From: Pseudomonas sp. PB120
GTDB taxonomy: Bacteria; Pseudomonadota; Gammaproteobacteria; Pseudomonadales; Pseudomonadaceae
Direction: 5' to 3'
NCBI RefSeq assembly: GCF_009761815.1
Contig: NZ_RWIN01000028.1
Coordinates: 1 to 64,000 of the forward strand
Length of the DNA stretch: 64,000 bases
Part shown: positions 9,561-18,669 of the stretch, one piece after another
Numbering within the stretch: position 1 is the stretch's first letter
Layout of the letters: every line of letters starts with the position of its first letter
Translations under genes and position numbers: made by a program
Notes under the pieces: model-generated
What the model was told of the DNA's origin: nothing
Database searches by the model: none
What the model saw: only the letters and a program-made list of their open reading frames with translations

Positions 9561-11369
9561 ATGAGCAAACAAATCCACGTAACTGACACAATCCTGCGCG
9601 ACGCCCACCAATCGCTGCTCGCGACCCGCATGCGCACCGAAGACATGCTGCCGATCTGCGACAAGCTCGACAAAGTCGGCTACTGGTCGCTGGAATGCTG
9701 GGGCGGCGCGACCTTCGACGCCTGCGTACGTTTCCTGAAAGAAGACCCGTGGGAGCGCCTGCGTCAACTGCGCGCCGCGCTGCCTAACACTCGTCTGCAA
9801 ATGCTGCTGCGTGGCCAGAACCTGCTGGGCTACCGCCACTACAGCGACGACGTGGTCCGGGCCTTCGTCGCCAAGGCCGCGGTCAACGGCATCGACGTAT
9901 TCCGCATTTTCGACGCCATGAACGACGTGCGTAACCTGCGTGTCGCCATCGAAGCCGTGAAAGCGGCGGGTAAACACGCCCAAGGCACCATCGCGTACAC
10001 CACCAGCCCGGTGCACACCATCGACGCGTTTGTGGCACAAGCCAAACAAATGGAAGCCATGGGTTGCGACTCGGTGGCAATCAAGGACATGGCGGGCCTG
10101 CTGACGCCGTACGCGACTGGCGAACTGGTCAAGGCGTTGAAATCCGAGCAGTCGCTGCCGGTTTTCATTCACTCCCATGACACCGCGGGTCTGGCCGCGA
10201 TGTGCCAACTCAAGGCCATCGAAAACGGTGCCGACCACATTGACACCGCGATCTCCAGCTTCGCCTGGGGCACCAGCCACCCAGGCACCGAATCGATGGT
10301 TGCCGCCCTCAAAGGCAGCGAATTCGACACCGGCCTGAACCTGGAACTGCTGCAGGAAATCGGTCTGTACTTCTACGCCGTGCGCAAGAAGTACCACCAG
10401 TTCGAAAGCGAATTCACCGCCGTCGACACTCGCGTACAGGTTAACCAGGTACCGGGCGGGATGATTTCCAACCTGGCCAACCAGCTGAAAGAGCAGGGCG
10501 CCCTGAATCGCATGAGCGAAGTGCTGGCCGAAATCCCGCGCGTTCGTGAAGACCTCGGCTTCCCGCCGCTGGTGACCCCGACCTCGCAGATCGTCGGCAC
10601 CCAGGCATTCTTCAACGTGCTGGCCGGCGAGCGCTACAAGACCATCACCAACGAAGTGAAGCTCTACCTGCAAGGTGGCTACGGCAAGGCGCCTGGCACC
10701 GTGAACGAAAAACTGCGTCGCCAGGCCATCGGCAGCGAAGAGGTGATCGACGTTCGTCCAGCCGATTTGCTCAAGCCGGAAATGAGCAAGCTGCGTGCTG
10801 AAATCGGCTCGGTGGCCAAGTCTGAAGAAGACGTGCTGACCTACGCCATGTTCCCGGACATCGGCCGCAAGTTCCTCGAAGAACGTGCTGCCGGCACCCT
10901 GGCGCCGGAAGTGCTGTTGCCGATTCCGGAAGCAGGCGGCGTGGCATCGGCGGGTGGCGAAGGTGTACCGACCGAGTTCGTCATTGACGTCCACGGCGAA
11001 ACCTACCGCGTCGACATCACCGGTGTCGGCGTCAAGGCGGAAGGCAAGCGCCACTTCTACCTCTCCATCGACGGCATGCCGGAAGAAGTGGTGTTCGAAC
11101 CGCTCAATGAGTTCGTCAGCGGCGGCAGCAGCAAGCGCAAGCAAGCCACTGCCCCGGGCCACGTCAGCACCACCATGCCGGGCAACATTGTCGACGTGCT
11201 GGTCAAGGAAGGCGACACCGTCAAGGCAGGCCAGTCCGTGCTGATCACCGAAGCGATGAAGATGGAAACCGAAGTCCAATCGGCCATCGCCGGCAAAGTC
11301 ACCGCCATTCACGTGGCCAAGGGCGACCGGGTGAATCCGGGCGAAATCCTGATCGAGATCGAAGGCTGA
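9561..11369 (+). CDS. pycB: Pyruvate carboxylase subunit B (carboxyltransferase and biotin carrier)
   Basis: Transfers the carboxyl group from biotin to pyruvate. It is 602 residues: HMGL-like TIM barrel from residue 1 (TDTILRDAHQSLLATR; metal ligands in the FIHSHDTAG segment), then a conserved carboxylase domain, and a C-terminal biotinyl domain with EAMKM, biotin on K567. The annotation name oadA is often used, but no membrane OadB/OadG genes are nearby, so this is the anaplerotic carboxylase, not the sodium-pumping decarboxylase. It starts 11 bp after pycA with GAGG in the pycA stop region. Confidence 0.94.
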   Translation: MSKQIHVTDTILRDAHQSLLATRMRTEDMLPICDKLDKVGYWSLECWGGATFDACVRFLKEDPWERLRQLRAALPNTRLQMLLRGQNLLGYRHYSDDVVRAFVAKAAVNGIDVFRIFDAMNDVRNLRVAIEAVKAAGKHAQGTIAYTTSPVHTIDAFVAQAKQMEAMGCDSVAIKDMAGLLTPYATGELVKALKSEQSLPVFIHSHDTAGLAAMCQLKAIENGADHIDTAISSFAWGTSHPGTESMVAALKGSEFDTGLNLELLQEIGLYFYAVRKKYHQFESEFTAVDTRVQVNQVPGGMISNLANQLKEQGALNRMSEVLAEIPRVREDLGFPPLVTPTSQIVGTQAFFNVLAGERYKTITNEVKLYLQGGYGKAPGTVNEKLRRQAIGSEEVIDVRPADLLKPEMSKLRAEIGSVAKSEEDVLTYAMFPDIGRKFLEERAAGTLAPEVLLPIPEAGGVASAGGEGVPTEFVIDVHGETYRVDITGVGVKAEGKRHFYLSIDGMPEEVVFEPLNEFVSGGSSKRKQATAPGHVSTTMPGNIVDVLVKEGDTVKAGQSVLITEAMKMETEVQSAIAGKVTAIHVAKGDRVNPGEILIEIEG

Positions 11370-11402
11370 CTTAACAGCCTAGATACACCGCTTTAAACCT
11401 CG

Positions 11403-11429
11403 GGGGGGCATGTGCTCCCCTTTTTTTTT
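11403..11429 (+). terminator. pycAB terminator
   Basis: A G-rich arm and its TGCTCCCC partner form a short hairpin followed by nine T residues, 33 bp after the pycB stop. Confidence 0.85.
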
Positions 11430-11447
11430 GCCCCGGTTTCATGGCGC

Positions 11448-13490
11448 TTAGAAGCTCATCCGCCATTGGCCCATCACACCATGGGTTCGGCTGTCGGTCC
11501 CCATCTCACCGGTTACGCCAACTCCAAGTGTATGGTGTGCCGAAAGGCCCAGATCCAGGCCTGCGTCGACTTTCAGGCTGTTGCGATCCAGTGGCGCACT
11601 GTAAACACTGAAATCTTTGCCACCTGTCACTAAACGTTGGCGGGTTTCGGTATAGACCTCGCCGTAGTTGTGCTTCCAGCCCGCACTGAAACGAGGGGTC
11701 AAACGCAGGCCATTTTCCAGCGTATTGAGTTTCGCCAGTCGCAGTCCGAATGTGCTGCTGAGGTTTTCCTCGGTTTGACTGTGGACGTTCAGCGCCGCTG
11801 CACCGCCTTTTTCTGTGAAATTGTCACGCTGATAACGTTGGTAGCCCAGGCTGGCAAATGGCTCGATGCTGACGTTGCCGCGGCCCAGGTTGTATCCCGC
11901 TTCTGCAAAAACTTGCTGGGTGTTGGCATCGTATTGGCCTTTTGGGCGGTCACTGAACCCATAGAAGTCGACCCGGCGTTTGCTGGTTCCATCGTGGCTG
12001 TTGTAGGTCGCGCCCATGCGCAATGACATCGGTCCGTCCTGACGCAGGGCGTAGGCGCCCAGGTGCCAACTGTCCAGATCACCGTCGAGTTCGTTGCTGT
12101 TCTGGCGAGTCCGGGATTGTCCTCCCATCACGCCGATCCGCCATTGCTCATCGACGCGCCAGTCAGCACCCAATACCAGTCCTTGGGTTGAATGTTGCAA
12201 GGTGTCAAATTCGCGATCCAGTTTTCCGCTGTGCCCGAGCGCCTGGACCCAGACCCTGCCATCGGACTCATTTCCGGCAGCCACGCGTGGCGCGTTTTTC
12301 TGATGGCTGGACCCTGCGGTGGAATCGAGTTGGCGCATGGCCGAGAGCATGGTTTCGCTGACCGGGCCGTCACTGTTCAAGGTGGCCCTGGCGAGGTTGG
12401 CGTTGCTGTCGCCGGACAGTATTTCCAGCGCATAAGGGGCTGTGGTTGTGTTGGTGCCGAGGAGGGCGGTGATAGCGGCGTTGGTGGAATTTACATTTTC
12501 AAGACTGCGGGCAAGCTCTCGACTGTTGCCGTCAGTTGCGAATTTCTCGAAAGGTAACCCGTTGCGCGTGAAGGTCAGGCCGACAGCGTTGGGGTCTTCG
12601 TAGTGCAGCTCATATTCCATGTACGCCAGGTCATTCTCGACCCTACTGAATTCACCTTCAATCCTGTCGGCCTCGATAACGGTGTATCGAGTACTTTGCG
12701 GGTATCCAATCGTTGATGTGACAAGTTTGAGAGTTGCGTTGCCGAGTTTGGCCGTGCCCTCGACTTTGATCGTTTCTCCGCGACCGTCGGGCGCAACCTC
12801 ATAGGCCAGTATGGCGGTTTCATGAAGTGTCAGGTCGCCTTTGACCGATGGGGCGCCGTGCGTTCTATCGACGTACAGCAGGCCATGCACCTCCAGCCCC
12901 CCGACCGTGCCTGAGCCCGCAAAAACACCGCCATCCTCGACGGTCACATGCCCCTTTATGTCGCCGTAGTTGAAAAACTTTCCGGCCGCAATTGCGCCGC
13001 CTTCGATTATTCCGTTATTGGTCAGAGTGGCGCCACTCAGCACGCCAACACCTACTTCTTTGAAATCTCCTGTACTTGTCAGCGTCCATTCACCTTGCGA
13101 AATATAAAGTCCGTCGAAATTGCGAGTGAGCTCCAGCGTACCGCCATCCGATGCATCCAGGTGAATGAAGTTCGTTCCACCACCACCATCGGCTTGACCT
13201 TTGATGCTGCCTCCGTTTTTGACGACGATGAGGTCGTTGACGCCTTTGCCTTTCACAGCTGTCTGCGGTTTGTTGATTACTTTTGGAACTGTGTCGCTAG
13301 CGTTTAAAAAGGCGGTAAACCTATCAAACGGATGAATTTCCGGTTGAGCAACGGGCTCGGTTATATCAGCGGACCCGGCGGGTTCGGTAGGAGCAGGCAG
13401 CGATTGAGCTGTTGTAAATTCAGCACAACCCAGCGCCAGCGCTATGGCCAAAGCCAGGTGATGTGGGCGGTTTTTATGTTTGACGGACAT
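11448..13490 (-). CDS. Autotransporter with short passenger
   Basis: A 680-residue type Va autotransporter. A signal peptide (HHLALAIALALGCAEFTTAQS) is followed by a passenger of roughly 370 residues with the repetitive beta-helix style of NGGSIKG, NNGIIEGG and NYGDIKG turns. The C-terminal ~270 residues form the beta-barrel, ending in the aromatic GQWRMSF used for BAM insertion. Start chosen at ATG 13490 with AGAGG nine bases upstream; a TTG ten codons earlier is less likely. The barrel is closely similar to that of the next gene, and the passenger is much shorter. Substrate or adhesion target unknown. Confidence 0.85.
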   Translation of the reverse strand: MSVKHKNRPHHLALAIALALGCAEFTTAQSLPAPTEPAGSADITEPVAQPEIHPFDRFTAFLNASDTVPKVINKPQTAVKGKGVNDLIVVKNGGSIKGQADGGGGTNFIHLDASDGGTLELTRNFDGLYISQGEWTLTSTGDFKEVGVGVLSGATLTNNGIIEGGAIAAGKFFNYGDIKGHVTVEDGGVFAGSGTVGGLEVHGLLYVDRTHGAPSVKGDLTLHETAILAYEVAPDGRGETIKVEGTAKLGNATLKLVTSTIGYPQSTRYTVIEADRIEGEFSRVENDLAYMEYELHYEDPNAVGLTFTRNGLPFEKFATDGNSRELARSLENVNSTNAAITALLGTNTTTAPYALEILSGDSNANLARATLNSDGPVSETMLSAMRQLDSTAGSSHQKNAPRVAAGNESDGRVWVQALGHSGKLDREFDTLQHSTQGLVLGADWRVDEQWRIGVMGGQSRTRQNSNELDGDLDSWHLGAYALRQDGPMSLRMGATYNSHDGTSKRRVDFYGFSDRPKGQYDANTQQVFAEAGYNLGRGNVSIEPFASLGYQRYQRDNFTEKGGAAALNVHSQTEENLSSTFGLRLAKLNTLENGLRLTPRFSAGWKHNYGEVYTETRQRLVTGGKDFSVYSAPLDRNSLKVDAGLDLGLSAHHTLGVGVTGEMGTDSRTHGVMGQWRMSF

Positions 13491-13690
13491 CGAGTACGGC
13501 CTCTGTTTTAAGGAGGCCAAACTCTAATTAGAAGGCTATGGCTGCCGATGTCAGCTGCTTCCGGCAGGATTGCAGGCGGCGTCAGATAGTTTTGAAGAAA
13601 ATTGGCGACTACTTGGCCTCGGTCGTTTTTATCCGTGCGAACCGACGAACTTTCATACAACCCATCGAACCATCGCCTGCTATCAAAAGA

Positions 13691-16660
13691 TCAGAAACTC
13701 ATCTGCCACTGCCCAATCAACCCATGATTACGGCTGTTGCTCCCAATCTCCCCGCTGTACCCAACCCCCACCGAATGCCGTGCAGAGATCCCCAGGTCCA
13801 ACCCCGCCTCTAGCACCAGGCTGTCGCGATCCAGTGAACTGCCATCGACGCTGAACGCCGTACCGCCCACCACGAACGCCTGTCGCGTTGAACTGCTGAC
13901 ATCGCCATACGTGTGCTTCCAGCCCGCAGTCATGCGCGGGGTCAGGCTCATGCCGTTTTCCAGCGAACTCAGGTGCGCCAGGCGCAGGCCGAAGGTGCTG
14001 CTGAAGTTGTCCTGGGTTTGTTCATCGACCTGCAGCGCAGCAGCGCCGCCTTTTTCGGTGTAGCTGTCGCGGTGATAACGCTGGTAGCCGAGGGTGGCGA
14101 ACGGTTCGGCGCTGAGCCGGCCGCTGCCCATCGCGTAGCCGAGTTCAGCGAAAGCTTGTTGGCTGTCGGCGTCGTAATCACCTTTTGGGCGATCGCTGAA
14201 ACCGTTGAAGGCGATGGTGCGTTTGCTTTCTCCCTGATGGCCGCTGTAGGCCGCGCCCAGGCGCAGGGCGAACGGGCCGCTTTGGCGCAGGGCATAGACA
14301 CCGGCGTGCCAGCTCTCGACATTGCCATCGACACCCGTGGCATCCAGATCGGTCTTCGAGTAGCCGCCCAGCAGGCCGAGGCGCCATTGCGGATCCAGCG
14401 CCCAGTCGGCACCGATCACGCTGCCTTTGGTGCGTTGCTCCAGGCCGCTGCTGCCGTGCTCGCCGTCGAGTTTGCCGTAGCCGCCGATGGCTTGCAGCCA
14501 GAGTCGTCCCTGGGCGTTCGGGTCGTTGAGGTTGCGGGCTTCGGACGGAACGCCGTTGGATGCAAGCACCGGGGTGTCTCGTTGATCCAGGCCGACCAGC
14601 AAACCTGAAGTGCCCCCCATCTGCTGCATGGCCGACAGCATGCTGCCACCGACCTGGCTGCTTGCGCCGAGGGTGGCGCTGGTCAGGTTGGCGTTGCTGG
14701 TGCCGGCCAGTTGCTCGATGGCCGCGCCCGCCGACGTGGTCGTTGTGTTGAGCAGCGCGTTATACAGCGCATTGTTTTTGCCCAGGGAGGTGAGGCTGTT
14801 GGCGGCACTGTTGCCGTTGCCGGTGACCGCAAAATCATTGAAGGAAACGTCATTGCGCGTGTAAGTCAGGTCGACCTGGTTTGGGCTGTAGGCCAGGGTC
14901 GGCGTGATGAATGCGTAGTCGCTGGTGACCTTGCCAAAGGTGCCGTTGATGGTCGCCGCTTGTAATACGGTGTAGTGGCTCTGCCACGGATACGTGCCGC
15001 TGCCGGGGTTCACCGCCAGGGTTGCGCCATTCAGGTTGGCGACGCCGCCGACCTTGATCGGGGCGCTGCTGCCGTCGGCATTCACCCCATACGCCAGGGT
15101 TGAACCGCTGCCCATTGTCAAATCATGGGTGATGGTCGCGGTGCCGAGTCGGGTGTTGGTCTGCAACGTGCCGTTGACCAGCAAGTTGCCCACCGCACCG
15201 CCGCCGGCATACACACCGCCTGCGTCGACGGTCAGGTTGCCGGCGATCCCACCCTGGTTGATCAGCGTCGCGCCATTACGCACTGCGCCGCCGTCGCTGA
15301 AATCATCGCTGCCGTTCAGGGTCCAGGCGCCTTGCTTGACCTCCAGCCATTCGAAATTGCGGCTCGCCCCGAAGCTGCCGCCCGCCGCGTCGTCCATCAC
15401 CACGCGGTCGTAACCGGTGCCACCGTCGACCACGCCGACAAAGCGGCTGCCATTGCGCAGCGTCAGGCTGTCGTTGCCGCCGCCCAGGTCGAGGGCCAAC
15501 CCGTTACTGCCGGTGATTGTGCCGCCGTTGATCACGCTGTCGGCAAACTCGCCGACGAACTTCACGCCGAAACCGTCCAGGCCCTGGATCGTGCCGAAGT
15601 TTTCCAGTGTGGTCGCTGCAACGCCCGTTCCTCCACTGCCGTCATCCACGAGGATGGCGCTGTTGGCGCCGCTGATCAGCGCGCCCTTGGCGTTGAAAAT
15701 GTAGCCACCGCCCAACGCGATGCCTTCGCTGCCATTGGCGAACCCGCCCTTGTCCACGCCACCTGCGCCGACACCCTGGATGATGCCGTAGTTTTCGATG
15801 TGGGCCAGCTTGTCGATGTCCACGCCATCGCCGTCGCCGTTCGGTTGCAGGCCCGAGTAGGCGCCAGTGATGGTGCCATGGTTGATCACCGTGCCGTCAC
15901 CGTCGGAACCGAAACCTGAGCCGTTGCGGCCGGTGATTTGGCCGTAGTTGGTCAGGGTCGCGCCAAGGTCGGTGGTGATGCCATGACGGCCGCCGGAAAT
16001 GCTGCCGTAGTTGGTGACCGTCACGCCGGTGGCGGTGTCGATGTCGATGCCGTCGAACTTGTCGTCGGCGGTTCTGGAATCACCGGTAGAAATCTCGCCG
16101 TAGTTGGTGATCGTCGCGTTGGCGCCGGTCTTCATGCCATCGCTGGCGTCCCCGCGAATCAAGCCACCCTCGCGGTTAATGATGGTGGTGGTGACGCCGG
16201 CACTGCGCAACGCATCCAGGTCCAGCCCCTGGCCGGTGGTGGAGCGGATGATGCCGCTGTTGTCGATCAACAGACTGCCGCTGGCGAAATTGCTGTTGAT
16301 GCGCAGCGCATCGTTGGCGCCGAGGATCTGCCCATTGGCCCGGTTGTAAATGCGGTAGGTGCGCGCTTGGGTAATGTCCCCCGAACTGTCGATGGCCCGA
16401 CCCGTGGTGGCGATAATCTTGCCCGAGTTGTCGATGACCACGCCGGCACCGCTGGTGCCGTCCTTCAGGTTCACGACCTTGTCCGTGTTGGTGATGCTGC
16501 CGGGCGCCGAGATCGTCAAGGAGTCGCTGCCGCCGAGGCTTTGCACGGTCGTCGTGGCGGTATCGACCTGCACGGTTTTCGCAGGGGCAGGGACGGCATT
16601 GGCGCTGGCGCTGCCAAGCAGGGCGATGGCAAGCGTCAGGCGCTGGGGCGTGAGGGACAT
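13691..16660 (-). CDS. Large autotransporter with beta-helix passenger
   Basis: A 989-residue autotransporter. A signal peptide (LTLAIALLGSASANA) is followed by a passenger of about 680 residues. Its many imperfect repeats of about 20 residues have the forms ITNYGEIST, VTNYGSISGG, LTNYGQITGRN and VINHGTITG, a beta-helix ladder. The C-terminal barrel from about residue 715 ends GQWQMSF. Catalytic motifs of protease or lipase passengers are not visible, so an adhesin or surface-structure role is inferred. It lies 200 bp upstream of its paralogue in the same direction, consistent with tandem duplication followed by passenger divergence. Confidence 0.88.
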   Translation of the reverse strand: MSLTPQRLTLAIALLGSASANAVPAPAKTVQVDTATTTVQSLGGSDSLTISAPGSITNTDKVVNLKDGTSGAGVVIDNSGKIIATTGRAIDSSGDITQARTYRIYNRANGQILGANDALRINSNFASGSLLIDNSGIIRSTTGQGLDLDALRSAGVTTTIINREGGLIRGDASDGMKTGANATITNYGEISTGDSRTADDKFDGIDIDTATGVTVTNYGSISGGRHGITTDLGATLTNYGQITGRNGSGFGSDGDGTVINHGTITGAYSGLQPNGDGDGVDIDKLAHIENYGIIQGVGAGGVDKGGFANGSEGIALGGGYIFNAKGALISGANSAILVDDGSGGTGVAATTLENFGTIQGLDGFGVKFVGEFADSVINGGTITGSNGLALDLGGGNDSLTLRNGSRFVGVVDGGTGYDRVVMDDAAGGSFGASRNFEWLEVKQGAWTLNGSDDFSDGGAVRNGATLINQGGIAGNLTVDAGGVYAGGGAVGNLLVNGTLQTNTRLGTATITHDLTMGSGSTLAYGVNADGSSAPIKVGGVANLNGATLAVNPGSGTYPWQSHYTVLQAATINGTFGKVTSDYAFITPTLAYSPNQVDLTYTRNDVSFNDFAVTGNGNSAANSLTSLGKNNALYNALLNTTTTSAGAAIEQLAGTSNANLTSATLGASSQVGGSMLSAMQQMGGTSGLLVGLDQRDTPVLASNGVPSEARNLNDPNAQGRLWLQAIGGYGKLDGEHGSSGLEQRTKGSVIGADWALDPQWRLGLLGGYSKTDLDATGVDGNVESWHAGVYALRQSGPFALRLGAAYSGHQGESKRTIAFNGFSDRPKGDYDADSQQAFAELGYAMGSGRLSAEPFATLGYQRYHRDSYTEKGGAAALQVDEQTQDNFSSTFGLRLAHLSSLENGMSLTPRMTAGWKHTYGDVSSSTRQAFVVGGTAFSVDGSSLDRDSLVLEAGLDLGISARHSVGVGYSGEIGSNSRNHGLIGQWQMSF

Positions 16661-16757
16661 GGGTGAACGGCCTTTTTGTTATAAGCGGGCCGTCTGGTAT
16701 AGCGGAAGGTTTTTACAGAATGATGTATTTGGGAAGCCGTACGTTAACGATCACCAA

Positions 16758-16791
16758 AAGCTTCGCGGGCAAAACCTTGACCGCGAAGCTT
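16758..16791 (-). terminator. Terminator hairpin after the GNAT gene
   Basis: A perfect 11-bp stem AAGCTTCGCGG/CCGCGAAGCTT with a 12-nt loop. On the minus strand it ends in a four-T run. It separates the acetyltransferase operon from the autotransporters. Confidence 0.75.
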
Positions 16792-16809
16792 CGATTCAGG
16801 CGCAGAAGA

Positions 16810-17481
16810 CTAAACGCGGCACTCCGCCAACGTCTTCACCTGCCCCGACCCCGCCTGATTCTCATCGCTCAACCACCGCTCAAACCCGGCCCCGATCGCC
16901 GGCCATTCCGAGTCCAGAATCGAGTACCACGCGGTGTCGCGATTTTGACCTTTCACCATCATGTGCTGGCGAAACACGCCTTCAAAACTGAAGCCCAGCC
17001 GTTCGGCCGCGTACTTGGAGCGGGCGTTGCCGTTGTTGCATTTCCATTCCAGGCGGCGGTAGCCCAGGGCAAAGGATTCCTTGGCCAGCAGATAAACCGC
17101 CTCGGTGCTTTTCGGCGAACGCTGCATCGGTGCGCCGAATGTCACGTGGCCGATTTCGATGCGGCCCTGTGCCGGGACGATCGACATCAGGCTGAGGATG
17201 CCTTGTACGTCGCCGCTGGCACGGTCGATCACGCTGAAGAAATACGGGTCGCTGGCGGCGGCATGATTGTTCAGCCAGTCGTTGAAGGCACTGCGCTCCG
17301 GGAACGGGCCGTAAGGCAAGTAATCCCAGAGTTTCGGGTCCGCGCCGGGGCCTTGCAGGGCTTTGAACAAACCGTCGGCGTGACGCGCCGGGTCGAGTTT
17401 TTCCAGGCGGATGAAACGCCCTTCGATGGTTTGAACCGTCGGTGCGGGGACGCCTTTCCAGTCCGCGAGTGAAGTCGACAT
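16810..17481 (-). CDS. GNAT acetyltransferase, RimJ/RimL type
   Basis: A 223-residue acetyl-CoA-dependent N-acetyltransferase of the RimJ/RimL-like Acetyltransf_3 branch. The segments RIEIGHVTFGAPMQRSPKSTEA and LGYRRLEWKCNNGNARSKYAAERLGFSFEG are the usual motifs of that branch, the second shaping the acetyl-CoA pocket. Start at ATG 17481 with GGAGA upstream; the 42-codon upstream extension overlaps the neighbouring gene and is rejected. It is the last gene of a PaiB-GNAT-GNAT operon. Substrate unknown. Confidence 0.85.
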   Translation of the reverse strand: MSTSLADWKGVPAPTVQTIEGRFIRLEKLDPARHADGLFKALQGPGADPKLWDYLPYGPFPERSAFNDWLNNHAAASDPYFFSVIDRASGDVQGILSLMSIVPAQGRIEIGHVTFGAPMQRSPKSTEAVYLLAKESFALGYRRLEWKCNNGNARSKYAAERLGFSFEGVFRQHMMVKGQNRDTAWYSILDSEWPAIGAGFERWLSDENQAGSGQVKTLAECRV

Positions 17482-17498
17482 GGTGTTCTCCTTGAACG

Positions 17499-17945
17499 TT
17501 AGATGGATTTGCGAAACTGGATGAAACCGCCGCGTTCGGCGATGCGCTCGTAGAGCTGGATCGCGGTGGCGTTGGTTTCGTGAGTCAGCCAGTGAACCTT
17601 GCAGCAACCGTCCGCCTTGGCAGTGGCGTAGACGAATTCGATCAGTTTGCGCCCGATGCCGGTGCCACGGGTTTCAGGCGTTACCAGCAGGTCTTGAAGG
17701 TAGCAGGAGTTTTCGATGCTCCAGTTCGAACGATGGTAGATGAAGTTGACCATGCCCACCGCTTTGCCATCGACCCAGGCCAATGCCGAATGTGTCAGTT
17801 CGCTTGGGTCGAGCAGGCGCTGCCAGGTGCTTTGGGTGACGGCTTCTGGCAATTCGGTGTTGTAGAAGCGCAAGTAGGCTTGCCACAGCGGCAGCCACGC
17901 GGCGTGATCGTCGGCGGTGACCTGGCGAATGTCGATCTGACTCAT
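17499..17945 (-). CDS. GNAT acetyltransferase
   Basis: A 148-residue single-domain GNAT protein. The core motif LQDLLVTPETRGTGIGRKLIEFVY contains the R/Q-x-x-G-x-G/A pyrophosphate loop for acetyl-CoA. WLTHETNATAIQLYERIAER is the C-terminal part. AAGGA stands six bases before the second ATG (17945), which is preferred over the ATG two codons earlier. It lies 17 bp upstream of the next GNAT gene and 9 bp downstream of the PaiB gene. Substrate unknown, but pairing with PaiB suggests small amines. Confidence 0.85.
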   Translation of the reverse strand: MSQIDIRQVTADDHAAWLPLWQAYLRFYNTELPEAVTQSTWQRLLDPSELTHSALAWVDGKAVGMVNFIYHRSNWSIENSCYLQDLLVTPETRGTGIGRKLIEFVYATAKADGCCKVHWLTHETNATAIQLYERIAERGGFIQFRKSI

Positions 17946-17954
17946 GTTCATTCC

Positions 17955-18578
17955 TTAACGCATCAAGTGGGCGAGGGCCTGGTCGTGCACGTCGGGGCTG
18001 GCGGCCAGCCCTTCGCGCACGCCGGCGATGTCGGCGGTGTTGCGGTTTTGGCTGAGCTTGCGTTTGCCTTCCAGGCGCTGGATCGGCAAGGCAAAACCGA
18101 CGATGGCCTTGAGCATGCCGTCGATGTAGTCGGCCGGTGCATCGGCCACTTTCCACGGTTGGGCGCGGCCGGCTTCATGGCGATCGGTGAGCGCGTTGAC
18201 CAGGTTGCGCAGGCGCTCGGCGTCGGTGAACACCTCGGCGGTGCCATATGCGTGCACGGCGACGTAGTTCCAGGTCGGCACGACTTTGCCGTGCTCGGCT
18301 TTGCTCGGGTAAAACCCGGGGCTGACGTAGGCATCGGCACCGGCAAAAATGACCAGCGCTTCGGCGCCGTTCTGCAGTTCCTTCCATTGCGGATTGGCCT
18401 TGGCAAAATGGCCATACAGCGTGCCATTCGGACCTTCGTCCGTGTTCAGCAGCAAGGGCAAATGGCTGGCTTGCAGGCCTTGGTCGCCATGGGTGACGAG
18501 CAGGGCGAGGCGGGTGCCGAGTATCTGTTGCTGCAGTTCTTGCAAATCTTCGAGGGCAAAGGCGCTGGGCGTGTACAT
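17955..18578 (-). CDS. PaiB-type FMN-binding protein
   Basis: A 207-residue protein of the FMN-binding negative transcriptional regulator family (B. subtilis PaiB). Conserved segments are ASHLPLLLN, GHFAKANPQWK, YVSPGFYPSK and VPTWNYVAVHAYG, followed by KLSQNR near the C-terminus. The family has a flavin-reductase-like split barrel, and a direct DNA-binding role is not established in most members. It is the first gene of the operon with the two acetyltransferases and is divergent from a MocR regulator 91 bp away, which probably controls it. Confidence 0.88.
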   Translation of the reverse strand: MYTPSAFALEDLQELQQQILGTRLALLVTHGDQGLQASHLPLLLNTDEGPNGTLYGHFAKANPQWKELQNGAEALVIFAGADAYVSPGFYPSKAEHGKVVPTWNYVAVHAYGTAEVFTDAERLRNLVNALTDRHEAGRAQPWKVADAPADYIDGMLKAIVGFALPIQRLEGKRKLSQNRNTADIAGVREGLAASPDVHDQALAHLMR

Positions 18579-18669
18579 GGAAAATATTCCTTGGCGAATG
18601 CCTGCATCCTAGGCAGGCTATTGGTCTGTTGTAAGAGCCATTAACGACGATTTTTATAGGTCCATTGTC

